Notes: a model not told the origin generated them from the sequence alone. DNA of 64,000 nt from BRH-c25 sp012519325 (GCA_050950645.1 JBMNHZ010000005.1:1-64000); one strand, 5' to 3'; shown: positions 38,081-47,787, counted from the first letter of the stretch. Made by a program: numbers and translations.

Positions 38081-38247
38081 TAATGAATTATATATTAATG
38101 AATTATATATTATTTTAAATATTTTAATCTCGCTATAATTTAATTATAATTCATATATTAACAATGTCAATGTAAATGTTAATATATTTAATAAAAATTA
38201 TATAATTAATTAAAATTATTATACTTTGCATAAATATATTAACATTT
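38081..38247. promoter_or_regulatory. AT-rich repeat region upstream of the DUF2089 gene and yedF
   Basis: This is the densest part of the 397-bp gap 38032-38428. A 15-bp period tandem repeat (TAATGAATTATATATTA at 38081-38097 and 38096-38112) comes first. Then a 17-bp perfect inverted repeat follows, AAATGTTAATATATTTA at 38174-38190 with 38231-38247, 40 bp apart. The element ATATTAACA recurs in alternating orientation. It may be an operator, a matrix of weak promoters, or only AT-rich drift. Confidence 0.5.
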
Positions 38248-38428
38248 CTATATCTTATATGAACATCTTCGGACATAAATCATCCTATATATTAATATAT
38301 ACTCAAAACCTTCAACTTTTGTTTTAAAAATTAATAAATGGTGATATAATTCTAATATCTACATGTTTGACTGAATATTGCTTAATATAAAAATAATGCG
38401 TTATATTCGCTCATAAAGGAGGATAAGC

Positions 38429-39007
38429 ATGAAAGAAATAGATGCAAGAGGTCTTGTATGTCCGCAGCCGGTAATATTAACAAAAAAGGCTCTTGAAGAA
38501 ATGACGGAGGGTGAATTGGTAACCATAGTAGATAATGTTACTGCAAAGGAAAACGTTTCGAGATTGGCTGAAAATCTGGACTGTAAATATGAGATATCAG
38601 ACGAAAAAGGCTGCCATTACATAAAAATAAAAAAAGCAGCGGTCGTGCAGAAGCAGAAAATTAATGATGACAGCATAGTAATTGTCATAACTGCGGATAA
38701 GCTGGGGCAAGGGGCGGAAGAGTTAGGAAAGGTGCTGATGAAGAGCTATACTTATGCACTTACTGAGACTACACCACTGCCAAAGGCTGTGATATTTATG
38801 AACAGCGGTGTGAAGCTTACGGTAGAGGGTTCAGAGGCTTTGGAGAATATCAAGAAGCTTGAAAGTTCCGGAGTTGAAATAATAAACTGCGGCACTTGCC
38901 TGGATTTCTACCAACTAAAGGATAAACTGCAAGTCGGCATAGTCGGTAATATGTATTCAATAATTGAAAAGATGAATTCCGCCGGCAAGGTAGTTAATAT
39001 AGGATAG
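38429..39007 (+). CDS. yedF: YedF-like sulfurtransferase/selenium protein
   Basis: A 192-residue two-domain protein. The TusA-like N-terminal domain is MKEIDARGLVCPQPVILTKK, with the conserved CPxP cysteine. A DsrE-like C-terminal domain follows (VIVITADKLGQGAEELGKVL, GVEIINCGTCLDFYQLKD). It fits the YedF family associated with selenium metabolism. AAAGGAGGA precedes the ATG. No other selenium genes (selA, selB, selD) are visible in the window. Confidence 0.88.
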   Translation: MKEIDARGLVCPQPVILTKKALEEMTEGELVTIVDNVTAKENVSRLAENLDCKYEISDEKGCHYIKIKKAAVVQKQKINDDSIVIVITADKLGQGAEELGKVLMKSYTYALTETTPLPKAVIFMNSGVKLTVEGSEALENIKKLESSGVEIINCGTCLDFYQLKDKLQVGIVGNMYSIIEKMNSAGKVVNIG

Positions 39008-39012
39008 GATGG

Positions 39013-39249
39013 ATGTGTATGTATTACCCGAAACAATTCAATCTTGGTGATATAGTGGAAACCAAAAAACAACACCCGTGCGGCAGCAATCAATGGGAAG
39101 TCATAAGAGTGGGAGCGGATTTCAAGATAAAATGCCTGGGGTGCGGCAGGATAGTAATGCTGCCAAGGCCGAAGTTTGAAAAATCTGTAAAGAAAGTAAT
39201 AAAAAGTGGGGTTCCTGAAGAGAATAGTATTGATAAAAACCTTGTATAG
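39013..39249 (+). CDS. DUF951 family zinc-binding-like protein
   Basis: A 78-residue protein with the DUF951 pattern: FNLGDIVETKKQHPCGSNQW, then KIKCLGCGRIVMLPRPKFEK. Conserved cysteines (PCG, CLGC) suggest metal binding. Such genes often stand near rpsF or ychF in clostridia. The start may be the ATG at 39013 or at 39019; the ribosome binding site is weak. The last codons overlap the promoter of the rpsF operon. Confidence 0.85.
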   Translation: MCMYYPKQFNLGDIVETKKQHPCGSNQWEVIRVGADFKIKCLGCGRIVMLPRPKFEKSVKKVIKSGVPEENSIDKNLV

Positions 39250-39258
39250 TGCTATAAT
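39230..39258 (+). promoter_or_regulatory. Promoter of the rpsF-ssb-rpsR operon
   Basis: TTGATA at 39230-39235, 17 bp, then TATAAT at 39253-39258. It overlaps the end of the DUF951 gene. The leader 39265-39332 contains a GC-rich segment with CCGCTAGTCCG, which might be an S6:S18-type autoregulatory leader. I cannot confirm that without folding. Confidence 0.8.
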
Positions 39259-39332
39259 ATGTTATTGCGTAAATATCCTCGCTCTATCATATTGAGATAG
39301 GGCCGCTAGTCCGTGGGGAGGAGGTGAATTAT

Positions 39333-39617
39333 ATGAGTAAGTATGAAACTATATATATAGTAAGGCCAACCGTAGATGAAGAAGGAATAGAAGCTCTGCA
39401 GGAGAAGTTCAAGTCAATTATTGAAGAAAACGGTGAAATCGAAACTATAGATGACTGGGGTAAAAGAAAGCTCGCTTATCTTATAGATGATATCGGAGAA
39501 GGCCACTATGTATATATGAAATTTAAAGCAACACATGTTGTACCAAAAGAGTTGGACAGAGTATTCGGTATAACAGAAGAGATTTTAAGACATATGATAA
39601 TAAAAATTGAAGAGTAA
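39333..39617 (+). CDS. rpsF: 30S ribosomal protein S6
   Basis: A 94-residue S6 protein: MSKYETIYIVRPTVDEEGIE, then DDWGKRKLAYLIDDIGEGHY and RHMIIKIEE. It binds 16S rRNA with S18. GGAGGAGG lies 8 bases before the ATG at 39333; an in-frame GTG three codons upstream overlaps that site. It is first in the rpsF-ssb-rpsR operon. Confidence 0.97.
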   Translation: MSKYETIYIVRPTVDEEGIEALQEKFKSIIEENGEIETIDDWGKRKLAYLIDDIGEGHYVYMKFKATHVVPKELDRVFGITEEILRHMIIKIEE

Positions 39618-39658
39618 AAGAACCGGAATTAAGAAGAAAAAATTTAGGCGGTGTGACT

Positions 39659-40069
39659 ATGTTGAATAAAGTCGCCCTGGTGGGCAGATTGACAAGGGAT
39701 CCTGAAATCAGGTATACGGTAGACAATCAAACACCAATAGCAAAATTCACTATCGCTGTTGACAGGATTTTTAAAAGGGAAGGCCAACCCACGGCAGATT
39801 TCATACCGATAGTTGTATTCGGAAAATCTGCGGAAAATTGCGGTAGGTTCATAAAGAAGGGCAGACTTGTTGCCGTTTCAGGAAGACTGCAGACAAGAAG
39901 CTGGGATGATCAGGATGGTAAAAGGCGATATATAACAGAAGTAATAGCAGATGAAGTTGATTTCCTGGATAGAAATCCTGATGCAAGGGGACAGGAAAAT
40001 GAAGGCAGACCTGACTCGGATTATGGTGATTTCCACTTGGCAGAGGAAGAGGATGATCTTCCATTTTAA
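39659..40069 (+). CDS. ssb: Single-stranded DNA-binding protein
   Basis: A 136-residue SSB with an OB-fold (MLNKVALVGRLTRDPEIRYT, GRLVAVSGRLQTRSWDDQDG) and a short acidic tail ending EEEDDLPF. This is the protein-interaction tip recognised by replication and repair partners. The ATG at 39659 is 7 bases after AGGCGG. It stands between rpsF and rpsR as usual. Confidence 0.97.
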   Translation: MLNKVALVGRLTRDPEIRYTVDNQTPIAKFTIAVDRIFKREGQPTADFIPIVVFGKSAENCGRFIKKGRLVAVSGRLQTRSWDDQDGKRRYITEVIADEVDFLDRNPDARGQENEGRPDSDYGDFHLAEEEDDLPF

Positions 40070-40088
40070 CAGATTGGAGGGAAAATGA

Positions 40089-40346
40089 TTGAACAGACGC
40101 AGCGGCGCTGAAAAAACCGGCGGCAGTAAAATGAGAAAGCCGAAGAAAAAAGTATGCAACTTTTGTATTGATAAAGTTGAACATATAGATTACAAGGATG
40201 TAAATAAGCTGAGACGATATATCTCTGAAAGAGGAAAAATAATCCCAAGAAGAATTTCCGGAAACTGCGCAAAGCATCAGAGACAGATTACAGTAGCAAT
40301 TAAGAGAGCAAGAAATATAGCGCTTTTACCCTTTACTACAGATTAG
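40089..40346 (+). CDS. rpsR: 30S ribosomal protein S18
   Basis: An 85-residue protein with the S18 core KVCNFCIDKVEHIDYKDVNK, LRRYISERGKIIPRRISGNC and KHQRQITVAIKRARNIALLP. Two cysteines at CxxC may hold zinc or be relics. The TTG start is 7 bases after GGAGGG. It ends the operon at a terminator. Confidence 0.96.
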   Translation: MNRRSGAEKTGGSKMRKPKKKVCNFCIDKVEHIDYKDVNKLRRYISERGKIIPRRISGNCAKHQRQITVAIKRARNIALLPFTTD

Positions 40347-40360
40347 AATAATACATGCAA

Positions 40361-40398
40361 GACTCGGTGGCATTTCCTATGCCCCGGGTTTTTTTTCT
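40361..40398 (+). terminator. Terminator after rpsR
   Basis: ACTCGG...GGCAT pairs with ATGCC...CCGGGT around a short loop, followed by TTTTTTTTC. The gap 40399-40719 beyond it is AT-rich and holds no gene that I recognise. Confidence 0.75.
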
Positions 40399-40719
40399 AA
40401 AAAGTTGCATAAGCTTGCCGTTATAACCAGAAATGCTATTCAATACCGCTAATTCCAATATTTAAAAAGATTTTTCGGGCAGGTATATTCTTCAGTATGT
40501 CGAATTATAGAACAGACTATGCTGTTGGGTAATAAAAAGCGTATAGTTATCAAACCCAATGGTTACAACAATTACAAGAGATTTTGTTTTGTTGTTTACT
40601 TTGACTAATTGTGGTAATATAAAATAAGCTTCTCGAGCAGGATTTGACTAAATTTTTATAACATATGGAATATAATATTTATATGGACAGGATTTATTAA
40701 TGTAATGGGGGGGATTAGC

Positions 40720-41040
40720 TTGTTAAGCCGGGATACTGACATTACTAAAAACATAAGAATGATAGAGTTTTTGAAAAGTGAGCTCTTAACCACCGTTGCA
40801 TCACTATATCACAATCTTTTGAAAGGAACCAAGGTTGGACAGGGAGTTATACAGGATATATTGGCAAACCTCGTATTGGTTACATATTTACTGGGCAAAA
40901 GGCTCGGAGTTTCATATTCAATGATTGATTCCAGAATATTGGAAAAGATAAGAATCGGGATGCTGGAAGAACACGAGGCGGAAAAATGGTACGGAGATTT
41001 GACCGATCTTGGTGAATACATGAAACTGAAGAAGGGTTAG
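40720..41040 (+). CDS. MazG-like family protein
   Basis: A 106-residue helical protein: DITKNIRMIEFLKSELLTTV, GVIQDILANLVLVTYLLGKR, EEHEAEKWYGDLTDL. It resembles the MazG-like all-alpha family, related to NTP pyrophosphatases, although the catalytic ExxE arrangement is not obvious. The TTG at 40720 follows GGGGGG; an ATG five codons upstream contains that G-run. It is followed after 9 bp by the DUF2232 gene. Confidence 0.75.
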   Translation: MLSRDTDITKNIRMIEFLKSELLTTVASLYHNLLKGTKVGQGVIQDILANLVLVTYLLGKRLGVSYSMIDSRILEKIRIGMLEEHEAEKWYGDLTDLGEYMKLKKG

Positions 41041-41049
41041 AGGTGCATC

Positions 41050-42033
41050 ATGGAGGGAATGCAAACAAAAGCATTGGTGGAAGGTGCTATATTTGCAGGC
41101 GTTACTGCACTTTTAGGAATATTGTATTATTATTCGCAGTACCTTGGAATAATAGCCATGGTTTGGCCGGTACCGGTCATAATAGTAGGCTATAGAAACG
41201 GTATTAAGGCCAGCATACTGTCTGCCTTGTCTGCCGGGCTAATCGTTTCTCTGGTGACGCAACCTTTGGTAGGAGTAGGGCTCCTGATCGGTTTTGGCGT
41301 CCCGGGAATACTAATGGGATATATGATAAATAAAAGAATGAACCCATACGCAGTAGTATTTTTATGTGGTGTAATACTGTCTCTGAGCATGGTTGGAGAG
41401 TTCCTGCTGACATTAAAGATTGCAGGGATTGATGGGTTGGAATTTTTATCAAGGCTTGATTCTTCCTTTAGACAACAGTTGGAAATAACCTTAAATATTT
41501 ACAGGCGATTTGGTGTTGCAGAGGATAAACTTAAGGAGTTCAGCAATTACTTTAGCCGGACAATGGATATTATGAAACTGGTGATTCCTTCTGCCCTGTT
41601 GATATCGGGCTTGATTTTCTCATTCATTGATTATAAACTCACAAGACTTATACTGAAGAGGACCGGCAATACCATACCGGACATAGATGAATTCTCAAAA
41701 TGGAGGCTTACTGAACCATATTCATATATACTGATTGGAGCAGCTGTATTAACGAGGGGAGCATCATATTTTAAGGTTCCCGGATTTAATACAGCAGCTT
41801 TGAACATTTCAACCATGCTAATGTTGATTCTTTCTATTGTTGGGATATCGGTAATTGTTTATTTTGTAGGAGTTTATGGGGATAGGTACGGTATGTCCAA
41901 AGCATTTAGGAATATTTTAACTGTTCTTTTTATTCTCGTTTTCATGCAGTTTGTATTCATTATCGGCATATTGGATCTGGTGTTTGATTTTAGACGGCTG
42001 AAGACCAAAAACAGCATCGGAGGTGTGAAATGA
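41050..42033 (+). CDS. DUF2232/YybS-like membrane protein
   Basis: A 327-residue polytopic membrane protein with about eight hydrophobic segments (for example VTALLGILYYYSQYLGIIAM, GLLIGFGVPGILMGYMINKR). In Firmicutes this gene precedes gdpP and rplI, as here. The function is unknown. AGAGG stands before the ATG. Its stop overlaps the gdpP start by four bases (ATGA), so translation is coupled. Confidence 0.85.
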   Translation: MEGMQTKALVEGAIFAGVTALLGILYYYSQYLGIIAMVWPVPVIIVGYRNGIKASILSALSAGLIVSLVTQPLVGVGLLIGFGVPGILMGYMINKRMNPYAVVFLCGVILSLSMVGEFLLTLKIAGIDGLEFLSRLDSSFRQQLEITLNIYRRFGVAEDKLKEFSNYFSRTMDIMKLVIPSALLISGLIFSFIDYKLTRLILKRTGNTIPDIDEFSKWRLTEPYSYILIGAAVLTRGASYFKVPGFNTAALNISTMLMLILSIVGISVIVYFVGVYGDRYGMSKAFRNILTVLFILVFMQFVFIIGILDLVFDFRRLKTKNSIGGVK

Positions 42034-44027
42034 AAATTCGCAAGTTTTCGGACATATGGGGGCCGGATGTGAACATATCCCTCTGGATCCTTGCCGTAGC
42101 GGTAGCAGTTATAGGCTTTTACAACAAATATTTAGGCGTGGCTGGGGTACTGCTTCTGGGCTATCTGATTTATCATAATTTTCATGCTGCAACAAGGAAA
42201 AAGGAAGAGCTCAGAGTGTATATAGAAAATTTATCTGAGAATGTAGATACTGCAACCAAGAATGCTATTCTGAACCTGCCCTTCCCACTGGTTATAATAG
42301 ATGATCAGGGCATTATCAATTGGTATAATATGCTTTTCTCGAATATTTTTCAGGGGGAATATATCCTAGACAAGAAGCTGTCTTATTGTTTAAGCGGTGT
42401 AGATATTGGCAGGATACTGAAAAGTGGAAATGAAATATTCAGGAATATCAACATCAAAGACAGGTACTATGATATATACTGTAATTTGATTAATATTAAT
42501 GAAAGTGCCGAAGAAAAAAACTTAATTATCATGTATTTTGTGGATAAGACAGATTTTATCAGTCTCAGGAACAAATACAATGACGAGAAATCAGTAGCAG
42601 CCATCCTTCTGATGGATAACATTGAAGAGGTGCTTAAAGAGGCTGATGAAGCATTAAGGCCGGCTCTTGTGGCGGAAGTTGACCGAAGGATCAACGCTTG
42701 GGCTGCACTTAACAATGCATCCATTCAGAAGTATTCCAATGGTGAATACATGCTTTATTTCAGTCATAAGCAGCTTACTGCCATCGAGGAAAAACGGTTT
42801 GATATCCTTGACAGCATCAGGGAAATTAATTCAGGCAATAAAATACCTATAACCTTAAGCATAGGAGTAGGAGTTAACGGGAAAAATCATGCGGAGCTGC
42901 AAAAATTCTGTACCAGTGCCATGGATATCGCTCTGGGCAGGGGAGGAGACCAAGCGGTTGTTAAGGATAATGAGAAGCTTTCTTTTTATGGTGGTAAGAC
43001 AAAGGCCGTAGAAAAAAGGACAAGGGTAAAGGCAAGGGTTATAGCCTATGCATTAAAACAGCTTATTGAACAGTCTGATGATGTGCTTATTATGGGTCAT
43101 GAGATGCCAGACCTTGACTGTATGGGTTCCGCATTAGGCATATATAGATGCTGCAAAGGTCTGAACAAAGAAGTAAAAATAGTTCTTAACGGTGTAAATG
43201 CAGGTATAAAAAACTTATGGACAGAACTGCAGGAGGATGAGGAATATGCTGATGTATTTGTCAACCCTCAGGAAGCTCTTCAAATATGCGGAGCAAATAC
43301 CCTGTTGGTGGTTGTAGATGTACACAGGCCGGCATTTACAGTACAAAAACAGCTTGTAGAAAAAGCTGAGAAAATAGCAATAATAGATCATCACAGAAGA
43401 GGCACCGAATTTATTGAAAATGCGGTTATTACGTATATAGAGCCATATGCATCTTCTACCAGTGAACTTGTAACCGAGCTGCTGCAATACATGTTCGAAA
43501 AACCGAAAATAAAGCAAATAGAAGCAGAAGCCCTGCTTGCAGGGATATTCATAGATACCAAGAATTTCTCTTTCCAAACCGGAGTCAGAACCTTTGAGGC
43601 TGCATCCTATCTTAGACGAATGGGAGCGGATACTACCCTTACAAAACAACTTTTTCAAGATGATATGGCGACTTTCCTGGCCCGGGCTGATGTAGTCAAA
43701 GGAGCACAGATGTTCAAGAGTAACATTGCAATCTCAACTATGCCGGCCAATGCAAAGAATCCTGCGTTGGTTGCAGCTCAAGCTGCCGATGAGCTGTTAA
43801 ACATCAAAGGCATAACTGCTTCCTTTGTACTTTCATGCATTGATGGTGATATTTTCATAAGCGGTAGGTCTCTTGGGGACATTAATGTGCAAGTAGTGCT
43901 GGAAAAACTTGGGGGAGGGGGGCATCTCACTGTGGCCGGTGCCCAGCTTTCAGGGCTTACTATGAAAAAAGCCATGGACTTGTTGAAAAAAGCGATAGAA
44001 GAATATCTTAAGGAAGGTGAAAAATAA
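42030..44027 (+). CDS. gdpP: Cyclic-di-AMP phosphodiesterase GdpP
   Basis: Hydrolyses c-di-AMP, a messenger controlling potassium and cell-wall homeostasis. The 665-residue protein has two N-terminal transmembrane helices (about 15-52), a PAS domain (80-160) and a degenerate GGDEF domain (175-305). The DHH part has GHEMPDLDCMGSALG near 352 and IDHHRR near 451. The DHHA1 motif is GGGGHLTVAGAQL near 627. All metal ligands I can check are present. rplI starts at the next base after its stop. Confidence 0.95.
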   Translation: MKIRKFSDIWGPDVNISLWILAVAVAVIGFYNKYLGVAGVLLLGYLIYHNFHAATRKKEELRVYIENLSENVDTATKNAILNLPFPLVIIDDQGIINWYNMLFSNIFQGEYILDKKLSYCLSGVDIGRILKSGNEIFRNINIKDRYYDIYCNLININESAEEKNLIIMYFVDKTDFISLRNKYNDEKSVAAILLMDNIEEVLKEADEALRPALVAEVDRRINAWAALNNASIQKYSNGEYMLYFSHKQLTAIEEKRFDILDSIREINSGNKIPITLSIGVGVNGKNHAELQKFCTSAMDIALGRGGDQAVVKDNEKLSFYGGKTKAVEKRTRVKARVIAYALKQLIEQSDDVLIMGHEMPDLDCMGSALGIYRCCKGLNKEVKIVLNGVNAGIKNLWTELQEDEEYADVFVNPQEALQICGANTLLVVVDVHRPAFTVQKQLVEKAEKIAIIDHHRRGTEFIENAVITYIEPYASSTSELVTELLQYMFEKPKIKQIEAEALLAGIFIDTKNFSFQTGVRTFEAASYLRRMGADTTLTKQLFQDDMATFLARADVVKGAQMFKSNIAISTMPANAKNPALVAAQAADELLNIKGITASFVLSCIDGDIFISGRSLGDINVQVVLEKLGGGGHLTVAGAQLSGLTMKKAMDLLKKAIEEYLKEGEK

Positions 44028-44474
44028 ATGAAGGTTGTACTTTTACAGGATGTCAAGGGCTTAGGAAAGAAGGAACAATTGGTTAATGTCAGTGATGGCT
44101 ACGCCAGAAACTATCTTTTCCCGAGGAAGCTTGCAGCAGAGGCTACACCAGGCAAGATTAAAGAACTGGAGCAGAAAAAAAAATCTGAAATAAGAAAGAA
44201 AGATAAAGAGAAGCAGGCAGCAAGGGAGCTTGCAGACAAACTTAACAAGTCGGAAATAAGCTTTAAGGTAAAAGCAGGGGAGAACGGTAAGCTATTCGGC
44301 TCCATAACAAGCAAAGATGTGGCTGATGCTGTAAAAGCACAGCTTAAGATAGAGATAGATAAGAAGAAGGTAGTGCTTCATGATGTTATTAAGGCATTGG
44401 GAACATATCCGGTTGAAATCAAAGTATATCCTGAAATTTCAGCCGAAATAAATGTGAAGGTAGTTGATGAATAG
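44028..44474 (+). CDS. rplI: 50S ribosomal protein L9
   Basis: A 148-residue L9 with the canonical N-domain (MKVVLLQDVKGLGKKEQLVN, DGYARNYLFPRKLA), a long linking helix and a C-domain (KLFGSITSKDVADAVK). It follows gdpP without a gap, with AAGGAAGG before the ATG, and precedes lonC by 14 bp. Confidence 0.97.
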   Translation: MKVVLLQDVKGLGKKEQLVNVSDGYARNYLFPRKLAAEATPGKIKELEQKKKSEIRKKDKEKQAARELADKLNKSEISFKVKAGENGKLFGSITSKDVADAVKAQLKIEIDKKKVVLHDVIKALGTYPVEIKVYPEISAEINVKVVDE

Positions 44475-44488
44475 GAAGAGGGGTATAA

Positions 44489-46324
44489 TTGGTGAGTCAT
44501 AACCGAAGCAGCATACGCAGCAAAGATGTATCAATTGATGTACTTGTTGATTTTACAAAAAAACTGTATTCTAGTGATAAGACCAGAAAACTTGATAATG
44601 TTACGGATAATAAAGAAAAGATTTATATAATACACGAAATAGTATCTGGCAAAACGAAAACCCAAAAAATAACAGAGGACAAGCTTGATTCATTAATTGA
44701 AGATATCAAGGACAAGCTTTCTGATGCGGCAGCAAAAAGATATATAGAAGAAAGCATAAAAAGAGAAGTTTTAAGGCGCATGGAGATAAAAGAAAAAGAG
44801 TACTTGAATGAAATGAAGCTGCAGGTTATCAAAAAGCATACAGGCCTTGAAAATGCTTCCACTTTGAAAAAATATGCGGATTTGGAGCTAATGAAAAAAG
44901 TAAAGCTTACAAAATCAATAATGGATGTAATGCGCCCGCAAAAACTAGAGGAAATAATTGGACAGCAGGATTCCGTTTCGGCTTTGATATCCAAGATAGC
45001 TTCACCTTTTCCTCAGCATGTTATATTGTACGGGCCTCCGGGGGTAGGTAAGACAACCGCAGCCCGCCTTGCCCTTGAAATCGCAAAAGGCCGGAAACAT
45101 ACTCCCTTCGGCAGAAATGCCAAATTTGTGGAGGTAGATGCAACTACACTTAGATGGGATCCTAAGGAATCTATAAACCCACTTTTGGGTTCGGTTCATG
45201 ATCCTATTTTTCAAGGGGCTAATAAAGAGCTTGCAGAAATGGGGGTCCCTGAGCCCAAGCCGGGCCTGGTTACAGAAGCTCACGGAGGAATTCTATTTAT
45301 TGATGAAATCGGTGAGCTGGATGTGATGTTCCAGAATAAGCTGCTCAAGGTGCTTGAGGATAAGAAGGTAAAGTTTGATTCTTCATATTATGATGTAAAT
45401 AACGAGAATATACCTCGTTATATAAAGCTTCTGTTTGAGGAAGGCGCTCCGGCCGACTTCATACTTATCGGAGCAACCACAAGGCCGCCGGAAGAGTTAA
45501 ATCCGGCTCTTCGATCCCGATGTGCGGAGGTGTTTTTCAATCCTTTAAGCAGTTCTGATATTGCAAAAATAGTATTGAATGCGGCTGATAAGCTTGGCGC
45601 AAAAATAAGCACAGAGGGAGAAGAATTAATCAGCAGCTATACATACGAAGCCAGGAAGGCGGTCAATATACTGGCTGACTGCTACAGCAGCATGATAAAT
45701 GATATAGAAAACAAGAATGTTGAAATATCCATTGATTGCATAAAAGAAGTAATCAGAAAAGGCAGATACGTGCCATTGAACAAGAAAAAAGCCGAAAGCA
45801 TGAGAGAAATAGGACGGATCAATGGTCTTGGAGTGAATGGCTTTTTGGGTAATGTAATTGAGTTGGAAGCAGTGTGCTTTGCCAGGGAAGACGAAGCAGG
45901 GACTGTAAGGTTCAATGAGACAGCAGGCAGTATGATGAAGGATTCTCTGTTCAACGCTCTGTCTGTTATAAGGAAAATAACCGATAAAGATATCAGGAAA
46001 TATGATATTCATGTTAATTGCGTAGGGGGCGCAAAGGTTGACGGACCTTCAGCCGGAGCAGCAATAACCTGCCTTTTATACTCTGTAATAATGGAACGGC
46101 CTGCAAGGCAGGATACCTGTATTACAGGGGAAATATCCATAAGAGGGCGTATCAAAGCCGTCGGCGGTGTTGTAGAGAAAATCTCGGGAGCCAAAAGGGC
46201 AGGCTTTAAGAATGTAATAATTCCTGAAGAAAACAAGGAAGAGGCAAATGGCCTGGATGGAATAAATATAATCGCTGTAGGCAATATTCAAGAAGTGATT
46301 AGTTTTATGTTTGAGGAACAGTAA
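44489..46324 (+). CDS. lonC: Lon-family ATP-dependent protease LonC
   Basis: A 611-residue LonC-type protease, shorter than Lon, lacking the usual Lon N-domain. Walker A is GPPGVGKTT near 180, and Walker B is ILFIDEIGEL near 268. The proteolytic Ser is in DGPSAGAA at 521 and the Lys in VVEKISGA at 564. They are 43 residues apart, as in E. coli Lon (679/722), so the dyad is intact. It matches the family annotated as a sporulation Lon in clostridia. The start is TTG at 44489 or the adjacent GTG after AGAGGGG. Confidence 0.93.
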   Translation: MVSHNRSSIRSKDVSIDVLVDFTKKLYSSDKTRKLDNVTDNKEKIYIIHEIVSGKTKTQKITEDKLDSLIEDIKDKLSDAAAKRYIEESIKREVLRRMEIKEKEYLNEMKLQVIKKHTGLENASTLKKYADLELMKKVKLTKSIMDVMRPQKLEEIIGQQDSVSALISKIASPFPQHVILYGPPGVGKTTAARLALEIAKGRKHTPFGRNAKFVEVDATTLRWDPKESINPLLGSVHDPIFQGANKELAEMGVPEPKPGLVTEAHGGILFIDEIGELDVMFQNKLLKVLEDKKVKFDSSYYDVNNENIPRYIKLLFEEGAPADFILIGATTRPPEELNPALRSRCAEVFFNPLSSSDIAKIVLNAADKLGAKISTEGEELISSYTYEARKAVNILADCYSSMINDIENKNVEISIDCIKEVIRKGRYVPLNKKKAESMREIGRINGLGVNGFLGNVIELEAVCFAREDEAGTVRFNETAGSMMKDSLFNALSVIRKITDKDIRKYDIHVNCVGGAKVDGPSAGAAITCLLYSVIMERPARQDTCITGEISIRGRIKAVGGVVEKISGAKRAGFKNVIIPEENKEEANGLDGINIIAVGNIQEVISFMFEEQ

Positions 46325-46343
46325 ATTCCGAGGAGTGGATGAA

Positions 46344-47684
46344 ATGAGTGAAATGATACAGAGAATACCGCCCAACAACATAGAAGCAGAACAATCTGTT
46401 TTGGGAGCCATGCTCCTTGACAAGGAAGCTATATCCGCTGCTACAGAGTTTATTTCCGGAGAAGACTTTTACAGGGAAGCACATAAGGAAATATTTGATG
46501 CAATTGTGGATATTTATAACAAAGGCGAGCCGGTAGATCTTATTACACTCACTGAAAAGCTAAAGACCAGGAACACATTAGAAGCCGTCGGGGGAATTAC
46601 TTTTTTGACCAATCTTATGGATGCGGTTCCAACGACACATAATGTAAGATATTATGCCAAAATTGTAGAAGAAAAGTCACTGCTGAGGAAGCTTATAAAA
46701 TCATCCAATGAAATAATCCAGAAAAGTTATCAGGCTTCGGAGGATGTAGGGGAGATCATAGATAGTGCTGAAAAAGGAATATTCAATATATCGCTGAACA
46801 GGTCTACTCAAGGTTTTGTCCATTTAAAAAACATACTTAATGCAAACTTTGACAGAATAGAGCAATTGTACCTTAACAAAGGGAAAATTACAGGAGTTCC
46901 TACAGGCTTCCATGATCTGGACAACAAGCTTTCGGGCTTGCAGAAATCTGATCTGATTCTGATTGCCGCAAGGCCTTCAATGGGGAAATCCTCTTTTATG
47001 ATGAATATAGTACAGCACGCCGCTGTAAGGGAAAAAATCACGACTGCAATATTCAGCCTGGAGATGTCCAAGGAACAGCTAACCCAGAGACTGTTGTGTT
47101 CAGAAGCTCTTATTGATGCTCACCGCTTAAGGATAGGTGATATTAATGAGGATGAATGGGTAAAGCTGGCAAGGACAATGGGCCCTCTATCAGAAGCGCC
47201 TATCTATATTGATGATACACCCTCTATTTCCATAACCGAAATAAGGGCAAAAAGCAGGAGGCTCAAGCTGGAACATGATCTTGGGCTTATTGTTATAGAC
47301 TATTTGCAGCTTATGCAGGGAAGAGGCAGTGCCGAAAGCAGACAGCAGGAGATATCTGAGATATCAAGGTCACTGAAGGCTTTGGCGAGAGAGATTGATG
47401 TTCCGGTTGTCGCATTATCCCAGCTCTCCCGTGCACCGGAAATGAGAGCGGATCACAGACCGGTTCTCTCCGATTTAAGGGAGTCAGGTGCTATAGAGCA
47501 GGATGCGGATGTTGTTATGTTCTTATACAGAGATGAATACTATTACCCCGATACAGAGAAAAAAAATATAGGAGAAGTTAATATAGCCAAACAGAGGAAT
47601 GGCCCTACCGGTACTATTGAACTGGTTTGGCTTGGGCAGTTTACAAAATTTGTAAACAAAGAAAAGCACATATCAGCAAATTAA
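46344..47684 (+). CDS. dnaB: Replicative DNA helicase DnaB (Bacillus DnaC)
   Basis: The hexameric fork helicase (446 residues). The N-terminal domain starts IQRIPPNNIEAEQSVLGAML. The RecA-like domain has Walker A IAARPSMGKSS, Walker B LIVIDYLQLM and the DnaB signature LSRAPEMRADHRPVLSDLRE. The ATG at 46344 is 8 bases after GAGGAG. It ends the run gdpP-rplI-lonC-dnaB. Its loader partners (dnaD- and dnaI-like) lie at 55-57 kb. Confidence 0.96.
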   Translation: MSEMIQRIPPNNIEAEQSVLGAMLLDKEAISAATEFISGEDFYREAHKEIFDAIVDIYNKGEPVDLITLTEKLKTRNTLEAVGGITFLTNLMDAVPTTHNVRYYAKIVEEKSLLRKLIKSSNEIIQKSYQASEDVGEIIDSAEKGIFNISLNRSTQGFVHLKNILNANFDRIEQLYLNKGKITGVPTGFHDLDNKLSGLQKSDLILIAARPSMGKSSFMMNIVQHAAVREKITTAIFSLEMSKEQLTQRLLCSEALIDAHRLRIGDINEDEWVKLARTMGPLSEAPIYIDDTPSISITEIRAKSRRLKLEHDLGLIVIDYLQLMQGRGSAESRQQEISEISRSLKALAREIDVPVVALSQLSRAPEMRADHRPVLSDLRESGAIEQDADVVMFLYRDEYYYPDTEKKNIGEVNIAKQRNGPTGTIELVWLGQFTKFVNKEKHISAN

Positions 47685-47787
47685 TTTACATAATTGTAAC
47701 AAGACGAAAATATTTGCTGCTTTATGGGGGCTTTCGCAGTATTTTGTAGAAAGCTCTTTGTTTTTAATAACAAGCAAGGCTTTTGCC

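Noticed and set aside
39265..39332. A possible S6:S18 autoregulatory RNA leader upstream of rpsF.
   Set aside because: CCG-containing segments are present, but I could not establish the required fold by eye, so it is mentioned only in the promoter entry.
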